Positions 9,949-18,179 of a stretch of 64,000 nt of DNA are shown one piece after another. Below the pieces are notes generated by a model, which was not told the origin of the DNA, searched no databases, and saw only the letters and a list, made by a program, of their open reading frames with translations. The stretch is taken from assembly GCF_005405585.1 (NCBI RefSeq), contig NZ_BJEQ01000004.1:1-64000 (forward strand), read 5' to 3'. The translations under genes were made by a program, and so were the position numbers. Source of the DNA: Agarivorans sp. Toyoura001 (GTDB lineage Bacteria; Pseudomonadota; Gammaproteobacteria; Enterobacterales; Celerinatantimonadaceae). The number at the start of each line of letters is the position of its first letter. The stretch's first letter is position 1.

Positions 9949-10801
9949 AGTTTCCTCAAAAACAAAAAATAAAAACTGATTAATCGCAGATGCTTAAGTT
10001 AAGTAGCTTTAAGCCTGAGATCCTTCTCACTGGCGATAATCGTCTCAACAGGACGAGCAACATATAAAGATAGTGAGTATAAAAAGTGAAATAACTGCAT
10101 GCAGTTTAGCGTAAAAAGTGCAGTGGGTAACTGTAGTAAAGAAACATTAAAGAAATACAAAATACGGCGACGATTAAGCGGCGAAGCGCTGTTTGCTATG
10201 TCCGTTCTTTTGCTGTTTGCTACCACAACATCTGCCTTCTACTTTAGTTAGCGAAATTGTATCAAAGTAAGCAAGTTTTGGAATTTGATCTACATCAAAA
10301 AAGCCCATAATTTGTGTAATTTTACTACTTTTTTGTGGGTTTTGCGGGATGAAATTCTGCTTAATTCTGATTATTCTGTAATTTACTTACTAAAGTTGTG
10401 GTTGTTAGACTGAGAGCCAAGTCACTTAAATAAACTTCTAATACAGGCTGTTTTTTACAAAAAAATAACAATTCTTTGGGGCGTGTTAGCTTACACCCGC
10501 AAAAACCGTAATAAGCTAAAATTTTGAGCTAAGATTCTAAAACTGAAAATAAATGCGCTAGCTTGGCTTGTGAGCATATAACTATGCAATCTGCTTGAAT
10601 ATAAAGATGCTAACAATTTGGCTTATTAGGGTGTTTTGTAATCATAAGAGCGCTAGATGCCCCATAAAATGTTGAGTTTTGTCTTTTGCGGTGATACTTT
10701 TTGTTGGGTTGAACGTGTAACAAATGATTTAACAATCGTACGCGCCTCAGGAATTAGGCATGGTTGCTGCTAGCAGTCATTAACAAGGTAAAAAAATAAC
10801 T
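9949..10801. promoter_or_regulatory. Divergent intergenic region: anaerobic pfl promoter and ABC transporter promoter
   Basis: About 850 bases of AT-rich DNA between the DUF3360-pflB-pflA unit (minus) and the amino acid ABC operon (plus). It holds a perfect FNR-type site at 10285-10298. Nearer the ABC operon there is a short palindrome GCATA-TAAC-TATGC at 10574-10587, an operator candidate, possibly ArgR-like, though it fits the ARG box only loosely. I see no convincing gene; a 75-codon minus frame at 9999-10226 has no family look or ribosome site. Confidence 0.6.
10285..10298. promoter_or_regulatory. Perfect FNR-type binding site
   Basis: TTGATCTACATCAA matches the E. coli FNR consensus TTGAT-N4-ATCAA at all ten defined positions. 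It lies 337 bases upstream of the DUF3360 start and about 500 upstream of the ABC transporter operon. Since pfl is a classic FNR/ArcA target in E. coli, activation of the DUF3360-pflB-pflA unit without oxygen is the likely role, with a long leader. Confidence 0.75.
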
Positions 10802-11572
10802 ATGAGTGAAGTGGCTGCGCTAGAAGCTTCAAATATCCACAAGGTATTTGGTGATAATGAAGTACTAAAGGGCATTGACCTTACAGCAAACAAAGGCGAC
10901 GTAATTTCTATTATTGGCTCTTCGGGCTCTGGTAAAAGTACTTTTCTACGTTGTATGAACTTACTTGAGATCCCCACTCAAGGCGAAATTTTGGTTCATG
11001 GTGAGCAAATTGGCTTTAAGCATTTGCGTAACGGTGAACGCTTACCTTCCGACAATAAGCAAGTTGAACGGATTCGTTCTCGGCTCTCAATGGTGTTCCA
11101 AGGGTTTAACCTGTGGTCACACATGACGGTATTAGAAAACATTGTTGAAGCCCCCATTAACGTATTAGGTATCCCCAAAAAAGAAGCCACAGAGCACGCT
11201 GAAAGTTTGTTAGAGCGGGTCGGTTTGTACGATCGCAAAGATTACTACCCCGCGCACATGTCTGGTGGTCAGCAGCAACGGGCGGCGATTGCTCGTGCCT
11301 TAGCCATGAATCCCGAAGTGATGCTATTTGATGAACCCACGTCCGCATTAGACCCTGAACTAGTGGGCGAAGTGCTTAAAGTGATGCGCAGCCTGGCAGA
11401 AGAAGGCCGCACCATGTTAGTGGTTACTCATGAAATGGCCTTTGCACGTGATGTCTCTAACCAAGTACTGTTTCTTCATCAAGGTATTGTTGAAGAACGA
11501 GGCTCACCGAAAAAAGTTTTTGAGAACCCAGATTCTGAGCGTATGAAGCAATTTCTAGCGCCAAAATACTAA
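10802..11572 (+). CDS. Basic amino acid ABC transporter, ATP-binding protein (HisP/AotP/ArtP type)
   Basis: ATPase of a polar amino acid importer, on the cytoplasmic side of the membrane. Walker A is '[11 protein letters not shown]' (about residues 38-48), Q-loop '[14 protein letters not shown]', ABC signature '[15 protein letters not shown]', Walker B '[13 protein letters not shown]', switch 'VVTHEM'. The insert '[25 protein letters not shown]' is typical of HisP-like subunits. 256 residues. First gene of a four-gene operon followed by the binding protein and two permeases. The substrate (arginine, lysine, ornithine or histidine) cannot be fixed from sequence. Confidence 0.9.
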   Translation: MSEVAALEASNIHKVFGDNEVLKGIDLTANKGDVISIIGSSGSGKSTFLRCMNLLEIPTQGEILVHGEQIGFKHLRNGERLPSDNKQVERIRSRLSMVFQGFNLWSHMTVLENIVEAPINVLGIPKKEATEHAESLLERVGLYDRKDYYPAHMSGGQQQRAAIARALAMNPEVMLFDEPTSALDPELVGEVLKVMRSLAEEGRTMLVVTHEMAFARDVSNQVLFLHQGIVEERGSPKKVFENPDSERMKQFLAPKY

Positions 11573-11631
11573 AATTATAAATATGGAAGACAAGCGTTTA
11601 TTCGCTTAAAGCAAACAACACGGAGTAACAC

Positions 11632-12396
11632 ATGAAAAAAACACTAGTCGCGATGATCGGTGCTATTGCACTAAGCACCACAGCAGTTGAAGCAAAAGAT
11701 TGGGAAGTTGTACGTTTAGCAGTAGACGTGCCTTACGAACCATTTGAGTATAAAGCGCCAGACGGCTCTCTAACGGGTTTCGAAATCGATCTAGGTAATG
11801 CGGTTTGTGAAGAAATGAAAGTGAAGTGTGAGTGGGTTATTCAGGCATGGGACGGCATTATTCCAGGTTTGTTAGCACGTAAATATGATGCGATTTTCTC
11901 ATCAATGTCGATTAACGAAGAACGCGCTAAAAAAGTACTATTTTCAGAAGCTTACTACAACACGCCTACTGGCTTCTTTGGTCCACAAGCTAGCGCGGTT
12001 GATCCAGCCAAGCCAGACACACTTAAAGGTCTACGTGTAGGTGTTCAGCGCGGTACTATTCAAGATACTTACGCTACCGACAACTACTCAAAAGTTGCTG
12101 ACATTAAGCGTTACACCACTGGTGATGACCTAGTGGTTGATTTACACGGCGGCCGTTTGGACGTTGTTGTTATCGATTTCCCTGTAGGTGTAAGTACTAT
12201 TCTTGAAGTAGAGAAGGGTGCTGAATTTAAAGTACTTGGCGACAACGTACAATTGGGTGAAGGCGTTGGTGTAGCTGCACGTAAGCGTGACGGCCAATTG
12301 ATTGAAATGTTCAATAAAGCCTTAGCTACTGTTAAAGCTAACGGTACTTACGACAAAATTAACGACAAATACTTCGAATACAGTATTAAAAAGTAA
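11632..12396 (+). CDS. Periplasmic basic amino acid-binding protein (LAO/ArgT-like)
   Basis: 254 residues with a cleavable signal peptide (MKKTLVAMIGAIALSTTAVEA, cut near residue 21). It is a family 3 solute-binding protein: 'LAVDVPYEPFEYKAPDGSLTGFEIDLGNAVCEEM' near the N-terminus, then 'WVIQAWDGIIPGLLARKYDAIFSSMSI' and 'LRVGVQRGTIQDTYA'. A Cys pair (in 'VCEEMKVKCEW') corresponds to the disulfide of LAO/HisJ proteins. It captures the substrate for the downstream HisQM-like permeases. A strong hairpin after the stop fits the usual excess of binding protein over membrane subunits. Confidence 0.9.
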   Translation: MKKTLVAMIGAIALSTTAVEAKDWEVVRLAVDVPYEPFEYKAPDGSLTGFEIDLGNAVCEEMKVKCEWVIQAWDGIIPGLLARKYDAIFSSMSINEERAKKVLFSEAYYNTPTGFFGPQASAVDPAKPDTLKGLRVGVQRGTIQDTYATDNYSKVADIKRYTTGDDLVVDLHGGRLDVVVIDFPVGVSTILEVEKGAEFKVLGDNVQLGEGVGVAARKRDGQLIEMFNKALATVKANGTYDKINDKYFEYSIKK

Positions 12397-12410
12397 GCCT
12401 TGCACTACCA

Positions 12411-12435
12411 TTAACCCGAGCAATGCTCGGGTTAA
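12411..12435 (+). other. Intercistronic hairpin after the binding-protein gene
   Basis: Perfect 11-base stem TTAACCCGAGC / GCTCGGGTTAA around a 3-base loop, 14 bases after the binding-protein stop and 18 before the permease start. It lacks a long T run (only CTTTCT follows). It probably stabilises the upstream mRNA or partly terminates, so that the binding protein is made in excess. Confidence 0.7.
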
Positions 12436-12453
12436 CTTTCTAAGAGACTCATT

Positions 12454-13152
12454 ATGTTAGATCTTCATGGTTACGGCCCTTCCATATTTATGGGGGCAAT
12501 TATCACTATCGAAGTGGCCTTCTTATCATTGGCGGTAGCATTGGCTTTAGGAATGCTAGCCGCGGTAGCGCGTTTATCTAAAAATCGAATTGCGAATTTT
12601 ATCGCTGTGGCTTATACCACCATTATTCGCGGTGTACCTGATTTGGTCTTAATGCTACTCATCTTCTTTGGTGCTCAAATCGGCGTTAATGCTGTTTCTG
12701 ATTGGGTATACGACAATTTTGATATTGAATACTACATAAATATTAATGAGTTTGTCGCCGGTGTAACAACCATTGGGTTTATCTTTGGCGCTTATATGGC
12801 GGAAACTTTTCGCGGAGCATTTTTAGCGGTAGATAACGGCCAGATAGAAGCAGGCAAGGCTTATGGGATGAGTGCCATACAAGTGTTTCGGAGAATTACT
12901 GTGCCGCAAATGATGCGCCATGCCATTCCGGGGATTGGCAATAATTGGCTGGTGCTGGTTAAAACCACTGCCTTAGTGTCGGTGATTGGTTTGGCTGACA
13001 TGGTACGCTTAGCTAAAGAGGCTGCCGGTGCAGTGCATGAACCTTTCTTATTCTTTATTCCGGTAGCATTTGTTTATCTTGCGCTGACCAGCGTGTCTGA
13101 AATTTTCCTCAAGCGTTTAGAGATTCGATTTAGCGCTGGAACGGTAAGGTAG
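12454..13152 (+). CDS. Amino acid ABC transporter permease (HisQ/AotQ type)
   Basis: 232 residues with about five membrane spans. The permease signature sits near residues 130-160 ('ETFRGAFLAVDNGQIEAGKAYGMS' followed by 'RRITVPQMMRHAIPGIGNNWLVLVKTTALVS'), containing the EAA loop that docks with the ATPase. 'TTIIRGVPDLVLMLLIFFG' is typical of HisQ-like subunits. The ATG at 12454 has an AGAGA stretch upstream. It is followed after 9 bases by the partner permease, and the two form the heterodimeric pore. Confidence 0.9.
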   Translation: MLDLHGYGPSIFMGAIITIEVAFLSLAVALALGMLAAVARLSKNRIANFIAVAYTTIIRGVPDLVLMLLIFFGAQIGVNAVSDWVYDNFDIEYYININEFVAGVTTIGFIFGAYMAETFRGAFLAVDNGQIEAGKAYGMSAIQVFRRITVPQMMRHAIPGIGNNWLVLVKTTALVSVIGLADMVRLAKEAAGAVHEPFLFFIPVAFVYLALTSVSEIFLKRLEIRFSAGTVR

Positions 13153-13161
13153 GCGATTATT

Positions 13162-13881
13162 ATGTATGAAACTATCGAAAACTTACTCGCCAACAACGAC
13201 ATTTTCACCCTCACTACGGTTCTAGGTTATTGGGACGGTTTAGTTATGACCGTGCAGTTAGTCTTTTTATCATTGATTTTGGGTTTGATTCTAGCAGTAC
13301 CGCTAGCCATTCTTCGCGCCTCAGATAATGTGTTAGTTAGTCGCAGTGTGTGGCTATTTACTTATGTATTTCGCGGTACGCCGTTGTTGATTCAGCTCTA
13401 TATTATTTATTACGGCGTAACCTACATTGAAGGCATTCAAGAGTCGATGTTCTGGCCAATTGTGCGAGAAGCCTTCTATCCATGTTTATTAGCCTTTGTT
13501 CTGAATACGGCTGCATACACCACCGAAATCTTCCGTGGCGCGATTGTGGCTACACCACGCGGCGAGATTGAAGCGGCTAAAGCTTACGGTATGTCTGATG
13601 CTAAAGCGATGACGCGTATTATTTTGCCTAGTGCTTTGCGTAGAGCATTACCCGCCTACAGCAACGAAGTTATCTTTATGCTGCACGCTAGCTCGATTGC
13701 CAGCATTGTTACTATTATTGATTTAACCGGTGCCGCTCGCGATGTTTATGCCAAGTATTACGCCCCGTTTGAAGCATTCACTTTTGCTGCATTGATTTAT
13801 CTCTGTGTCACTTTTTTACTGGTGTTTGGATTTAAGCAGTGGGAAAAACGTTGGCACCGCCATTTACGGCCATTAAGTTAA
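13162..13881 (+). CDS. Amino acid ABC transporter permease (HisM/AotM type)
   Basis: 239 residues with five predicted spans. HisM-like landmarks are 'YVFRGTPLLIQLYIIYYG', 'AYTTEIFRGAIVATPRGEIEAAKAYGMSD' (EAA loop) and 'RIILPSALRRALPAYSNEVIFMLHASSIAS'. It pairs with the preceding permease and closes the four-gene importer operon. A strong terminator follows within 10 bases, separating it from the iadA-like gene. Confidence 0.9.
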   Translation: MYETIENLLANNDIFTLTTVLGYWDGLVMTVQLVFLSLILGLILAVPLAILRASDNVLVSRSVWLFTYVFRGTPLLIQLYIIYYGVTYIEGIQESMFWPIVREAFYPCLLAFVLNTAAYTTEIFRGAIVATPRGEIEAAKAYGMSDAKAMTRIILPSALRRALPAYSNEVIFMLHASSIASIVTIIDLTGAARDVYAKYYAPFEAFTFAALIYLCVTFLLVFGFKQWEKRWHRHLRPLS

Positions 13882-13887
13882 TTATAG

Positions 13888-13911
13888 AAAGGGGCGAAAG
13901 CCCCTTTTTTT
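13888..13911 (+). terminator. Rho-independent terminator of the ABC transporter operon
   Basis: AAAGGGGC-GAAA-GCCCCTTT: a GC-rich stem capped by a stable GAAA tetraloop and followed by seven T, 10 bases after the stop of the second permease. Confidence 0.92.
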
Positions 13912-13934
13912 ATCAGCTCAACAAGAATCATATT

Positions 13935-15077
13935 ATGCTTACTCTGCTTAAAAATGCTCAGCTCTATTCGCCAAGTCCAAGAGGTAAAATGGACTTACTG
14001 ATCGCTAATGGAAAAATTGCTGAAATTGCTCCTCACATAGAGCTTAAAAGTAACTCGGCACTGTTCTCCACCTTGGATTTGGCTGGCGCAATTTTAGCGC
14101 CGGGGTTTGTTGACGCGCTAGTGCATTTTACTGGCGGTGGCGGTGAGGGTGGTTTTGCTTATCGTACCGCTGAGTTAAGTTTTGATGAAGCCGCACCTAC
14201 GGGGGTGACCACTTTGGTCGGAGCCTTAGGTACCGATAGTGTCACCCGCAGTCCCGCACAAGTGTTGGGAAAGACACGTGAGTTAACGGCACAGGGTTTG
14301 AGCTGTTATTGCTACACTGGCTCTTATCATTTGCCAGTGAAAACCATCACCGGCTCGATTGAGCAAGATATCGTACTCATTCCCGAAATGATTGGGGTGG
14401 GTGAAATTGCTATTGCCGACCATCGAGCCAGCCAAGCCTCGGTTCAAGCCTTTATTGAAGTGGCCGCCGAAGCGCGCGTTGCAGGCTTATTAGCAGGTAA
14501 AAAAGGCATCAGTTTTTTCCATGTTGGTGACGGCAAAGGAAAACTGAGCATGTTAAGAGAGATTATTAAGCAATCCGACTTATCAGTCACTCAGCTTTAC
14601 CCTACACATTGCAATCGCAATCAAGCCTTGTTTAACGACGCCTTAGCTTTTTTGAATGAAGGTGGCGCCATCGATTTCACTACCAGTACTATTCCGCAGT
14701 TTATCGAAGAAGGCGAGGTAAGTTGTCCTCAAGCGCTTAAAACCATTGTTGATAAAGGCTTAGATTGGCAACGGGTGAGCTTTAGCTCCGACGCCAATGC
14801 GAGTTTGCCTCTATTCAATTCAGAAGGTGAATTAGTGGGCATGCAAGCCGGTAAACTCGAGAGTTTGTATGGAGCGGCGAGACAAGCTGTTCAGGACTAT
14901 GATGTTCCTCTAGAGGTTGCTTTGTCGGTGATCAGTGCCAACCCTGCTAAGATTCTGGGGCTTACTAATAAAGGCCAGCTTGCCAAGGGATTTGACGCCG
15001 ACATGGTGGTATTGAACCCCGATACACTAGAGATCAAGCAAGTGATTGCTAAAGGCCAGAGTATTTGGGCTAAATAA
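13935..15077 (+). CDS. iadA: Isoaspartyl dipeptidase-like amidohydrolase (IadA family), one metal ligand altered
   Basis: 380 residues, close to E. coli IadA (390), which hydrolyses beta-aspartyl dipeptides from damaged proteins. Matching stretches: 'GGGGEGGF', 'GVTTLVGALGTDSVTR', 'YTGSYHLPVKTITGSIEQDI', 'ADHRAS', 'AGLLAGKKG' (the Lys carboxylated in IadA), 'FFHVGDGKGKL', 'YPTHCNRN' and 'SSDANAS'. The first metal-binding motif, DxHxH in amidohydrolases (DQHVH in E. coli IadA), reads DALVH here: the first His is Leu, the second is kept. Activity may therefore be lost or changed. ATG at 13935 is preferred over an upstream in-frame start inside the terminator and permease gene. Confidence 0.8.
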   Translation: MLTLLKNAQLYSPSPRGKMDLLIANGKIAEIAPHIELKSNSALFSTLDLAGAILAPGFVDALVHFTGGGGEGGFAYRTAELSFDEAAPTGVTTLVGALGTDSVTRSPAQVLGKTRELTAQGLSCYCYTGSYHLPVKTITGSIEQDIVLIPEMIGVGEIAIADHRASQASVQAFIEVAAEARVAGLLAGKKGISFFHVGDGKGKLSMLREIIKQSDLSVTQLYPTHCNRNQALFNDALAFLNEGGAIDFTTSTIPQFIEEGEVSCPQALKTIVDKGLDWQRVSFSSDANASLPLFNSEGELVGMQAGKLESLYGAARQAVQDYDVPLEVALSVISANPAKILGLTNKGQLAKGFDADMVVLNPDTLEIKQVIAKGQSIWAK

Positions 15078-15154
15078 GCCAAGTGCCTCGGGTCGTTTTT
15101 GGCTAAGGGCTAGGGCATAATAGCTTCAATTGGATTTTTAGCAGAAGTAGCCCT

Positions 15155-16390
15155 ATGACGTTTAAAGGATTTACTACCCAGTTGGTACATTGCGACCGCT
15201 TAGCTGGTGTAGAAGACGGCGCAGTACATGCACCTATTCATAACTCAGTGCCTTATGGATATGCTGCCACTCAAGATTTAGTTGATGTATTTCAAGGCAA
15301 ACAAATAGGGCATGCTTATGCTCGTCAATCTACTCCTACCTTAGATTACCTGCAGCGCAAAATTGCCATGTTAGATGACAGTATAGGCTGTTTAGTATTT
15401 GGTACTGGTATGGCAGCAATTGGCACAGTATTTCTTACTCTGTTAAAAGCGGGGGATCACATTGTTGCTAGCCGCTTCTTGTTTGGCAATACCAGCAGCA
15501 TTTTTGGCACCTTAAAAGGTTACGGAATCGAAGTAACTTTGGTTGATGCCACCAATGCAGATGCGGTAGAACAGGCTTGCCAAGCTAACACCAAAATGGT
15601 GTTTGTAGAAACCATTGCTAACCCTGCAACTCAAATTGTTGATTTAGCGGGTATCGGCGAGCTTTGCCAGCAACGTGGTTTGCTTTACGTGGTAGACAAT
15701 ACCCTAACGTCTTCTTATTTGTTCCAGCCAAAAACAGTAGGCGCTAGCTTAATCGTTACTTCGTTATCCAAGTATGTGGGTGGCCATGGCAATGCGTTAG
15801 GCGGTTCGGTAAGTGATACTGGCTTATTTGATTGGACGAATTACCCCAACATATTTGAAGGTTATCGTAGCGGTGACCCTAAAATGTGGGGCATTAATCA
15901 GATTAAGAAAAAAGGCCTGCGTGACTTTGGTGGCGCCCTTTGCTCGCAAACGGCTCATCTGTTGTCGGTTGGGGCGGAGACAATGGCGTTACGTATGGAG
16001 CGCCAATGCGCCAATGCGCTAGCCTTAGCTAAGATGCTGGATGCTCACCCTAAAGTGGCCAAGGTGTATTACCCTGGTCTGGAACAACATCCGCAACATC
16101 AGCGTGCAAATGACTTGTTCAAGCATTTTGGCGCGTTAGTGAGTTTTGATTTAGTTGACGGAATTGATTGTGCAGCGTTTTTAGATAAAACTGAAATTGT
16201 GATTAATGCCACCCACCTTGGTGACAATCGCACACTCGCTTTGCCGGTAGCTCAAACTATCTATTTTGAAATGGGTTTAGCTGCTCGCCAAGAGTCTGGT
16301 ATTAGTGAAACAATGATCCGTTGCTCTATTGGTATCGAAGACACCGAAGACTTACTGGCTGATTTTTCTCAAGCGCTTGCGCAGTTTTAG
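15155..16390 (+). CDS. Cys/Met metabolism PLP-dependent enzyme (cystathionine gamma-synthase-like)
   Basis: 411 residues of the trans-sulfuration fold-type I family. The PLP lysine is Lys206 in 'SLSKYVGGHGNALGG', with Asp181 ('VVDNTLTSSY') to hold the pyridine nitrogen. 'YARQSTPTLDYLQRKIAMLD' and 'GTGMAAIGTVFLTLLKAGDH' are the N-terminal and cofactor-phosphate regions. Members include cystathionine gamma-synthase, methionine gamma-lyase and O-acylhomoserine sulfhydrylase, and the sequence alone does not choose between them. It stands alone on the plus strand and ends at a terminator shared with the converging FKBP gene. Confidence 0.82.
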   Translation: MTFKGFTTQLVHCDRLAGVEDGAVHAPIHNSVPYGYAATQDLVDVFQGKQIGHAYARQSTPTLDYLQRKIAMLDDSIGCLVFGTGMAAIGTVFLTLLKAGDHIVASRFLFGNTSSIFGTLKGYGIEVTLVDATNADAVEQACQANTKMVFVETIANPATQIVDLAGIGELCQQRGLLYVVDNTLTSSYLFQPKTVGASLIVTSLSKYVGGHGNALGGSVSDTGLFDWTNYPNIFEGYRSGDPKMWGINQIKKKGLRDFGGALCSQTAHLLSVGAETMALRMERQCANALALAKMLDAHPKVAKVYYPGLEQHPQHQRANDLFKHFGALVSFDLVDGIDCAAFLDKTEIVINATHLGDNRTLALPVAQTIYFEMGLAARQESGISETMIRCSIGIEDTEDLLADFSQALAQF

Positions 16391-16411
16391 TCTGGTAGAG
16401 GTTGTTTGAAT

Positions 16412-16440
16412 AAAAGGCCTTGGCAATGCCAAGGCTTTTT
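16412..16440. terminator. Bidirectional terminator between the PLP enzyme and FKBP genes
   Basis: GCCTTGGCA / TGCCAAGGC stem flanked by AAAA on one side and TTTTTT on the other. It serves the plus-strand PLP enzyme (T run 436-441) and can serve the converging FKBP gene. Confidence 0.88.
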
Positions 16441-16448
16441 TATGGAGT

Positions 16449-16928
16449 TTATTTGGTGTCGATGGAGATGAGCTCTACATCGAAAACCAGGGTTGAACCC
16501 GGTGGGATAGAAGCCACGCTGCGGTCGCCATAGGCCAGCTGACTAGGAATGAAAAAGCGGAATTTTTCGCCAGCACTCATGTATTGCAAACCCTCTGTCC
16601 AGCCGGCGATTACTTGACCTAAAGGAAATTGAGCTGGGCGGCCGCGATCAACTGAGCTATCAAAGACCAGCCCGCTTAATAAGGTGCCGTGATAATGTAC
16701 CGTTACGGTACTGTTGGCCGATGGCTTTTCATCACTATTAACCACATCTTCCAATACTTTATATTGCAGGCCGGAGTCAGTGGTAACAATGCCGTCTTCT
16801 TGGCCGTTTTTACTTAAGAAATCTTGGCCTAATTGGCGGTTTTGTTTAGTGGCTTTTGCGCTGTTATTGGCGCGTAAAATAAACAAGATTACAAATATCG
16901 CCAGCACCGCCAGCACAACAAATTTCAA
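16449..16928 (-). CDS. Membrane-anchored FKBP-type peptidyl-prolyl cis-trans isomerase
   Basis: 159 residues: an N-terminal hydrophobic segment (residues 3-19, VVLAVLAIFVILFILRA) that looks like an uncleaved anchor, a short linker, then one FKBP domain (about 50-157) with 'GLQYKVLED', 'VTVHYHGTLLSGLVFDSS', 'FPLGQVIAGWTEGLQYMSAGEKFRFFIPSQLAYG' and 'IPPGSTLVFDVELISI'. The FK506-site residues (Tyr, Phe-Asp, Val-Ile, Trp, Tyr) are present, so isomerase activity is expected, probably on the periplasmic side. It resembles FklB/FkpA domains without their dimerisation region. Confidence 0.88.
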   Translation of the reverse strand: MKFVVLAVLAIFVILFILRANNSAKATKQNRQLGQDFLSKNGQEDGIVTTDSGLQYKVLEDVVNSDEKPSANSTVTVHYHGTLLSGLVFDSSVDRGRPAQFPLGQVIAGWTEGLQYMSAGEKFRFFIPSQLAYGDRSVASIPPGSTLVFDVELISIDTK

Positions 16929-17046
16929 TGTATTGATCCTTCTCTGTTTTTATTGCTAACCAATGATTAGCGGAAAGCTTAGCCTAAGACTAAGCCAAAA
17001 CGCTTCATTTTTGTAGATTGATTTGTGGTGGTTTTTTCTAGGGTGG

Positions 17047-18027
17047 TTAGCGGGTCATTTTTTTTACAAATACCACTACAAAAAGCGCAATAATAAAACT
17101 TCCGCTAAAGGCCTCAATTGCGGCAAAAATACGTGAAAAACCTACTGGGGTAAAGTCGCCGTAACCAAGGGTGGTAAAGGTGACCACGCTGTAATACAGA
17201 CACTCAAAAAACGCGACAATATTGTGTCCAACGCTTTGGCTTAAGTCTAAAGATACGACATTGCCGTTAAAATGAATCCCGGTAAAAAAGTAGACTACTG
17301 CACAACTTAAAATAATTAGTAGGGAGGTAAGTACAACCCTCATTGGTTGTTCACCATAACCACACACTAAATCCACCAGTTTTGAGATGGCGCGCTTATA
17401 AGAGTATTTGGGCATTTGATAGCGGCGCATGGTGAGTTCTTTTTTTAGAAATATCCCTGCGGTGGTAAACAAGCCTTCAGATTCAGCGGTTTTGCGTAAA
17501 CAGCGGTAAACTTCTTCGGCCTGCTGGTAGTAGTCTGCCATTGCATCTTTGTCTTGCTGCTTCTCTGCTGCGCTGCCAAGCTGTTCTTGCAGCACTTTTT
17601 CTCCCACACAAAGGCTATCGCATTTACACAAGTCCATTTTTGCACCCAGCAAGTTGGTTTTGGTTAGGTTGGCATGATTGAGGTTAGCATCACGTAGGTC
17701 GGCTTTCATTAAGCTGCCATGTTGCAGGTTAATGTTGAATAGGTGGGCACCTCTTAGGTTGCTACGATAAAGGTCTACGCCGGTCATGTCGTAGCCTTGT
17801 TTATTGTTGTAATTGACTAAATCGATGCCTGCTAGGTTGGCTTTTTTTAAACTGATACCACGCAGCATTCCGCCGCGTTTCGCGTAGCTTTCGAGCTTTT
17901 CTTTTATCTCGTCACCGCTTTTATCTTCGTCTGGATCATGCCAGAAACACAAACCACTGCTTAGGGCTGGCTCTGTACAGTTTGCACCAGAGCTGTCTTG
18001 ATATAAACATTCAGAGCATTTTGCCAT
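17047..18027 (-). CDS. Pentapeptide-repeat two-TM ion channel with N-terminal Cys-rich knuckle
   Basis: 326 residues from ATG 18027; a TTG ten codons upstream is an alternative. Order: a possible zinc knuckle (Cys4, Cys7, Cys17, Cys27, with 'CFWHDP'), pentapeptide repeats (about 55-130, A(N/D)Lxx units such as 'ADLRDANLNHANLTKTNLLGA'), a linker with a helix pair, then membrane segment 1 (230-250), a pore loop with filter 'TTLGYGDF' (about 285-292) and membrane segment 2 (300-322). The GYGD filter is that of K+-selective channels. The cytoplasmic repeats probably sense or scaffold; I know no assigned ligand. Confidence 0.85.
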   Translation of the reverse strand: MAKCSECLYQDSSGANCTEPALSSGLCFWHDPDEDKSGDEIKEKLESYAKRGGMLRGISLKKANLAGIDLVNYNNKQGYDMTGVDLYRSNLRGAHLFNINLQHGSLMKADLRDANLNHANLTKTNLLGAKMDLCKCDSLCVGEKVLQEQLGSAAEKQQDKDAMADYYQQAEEVYRCLRKTAESEGLFTTAGIFLKKELTMRRYQMPKYSYKRAISKLVDLVCGYGEQPMRVVLTSLLIILSCAVVYFFTGIHFNGNVVSLDLSQSVGHNIVAFFECLYYSVVTFTTLGYGDFTPVGFSRIFAAIEAFSGSFIIALFVVVFVKKMTR

Positions 18028-18179
18028 TGCTTGTAAATTCCTGTCGCTTACCAACAAACTGATTATTAGCTAGTTTTTAAGCTTGCTTAATCATAAGTGT
18101 ATTGCAAAAGCGGGATTTTGCGAGCGTGGCAGCACTAGCATGTTTAAGGACTTTGGCGGTGCTTATTGTCGCGCAATGG

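Noticed and set aside
9999-10226. 75-codon minus-strand frame in the region upstream of DUF3360
   Set aside because: No ribosome site, no recognisable domain, lies in an AT-rich regulatory region next to the FNR box.
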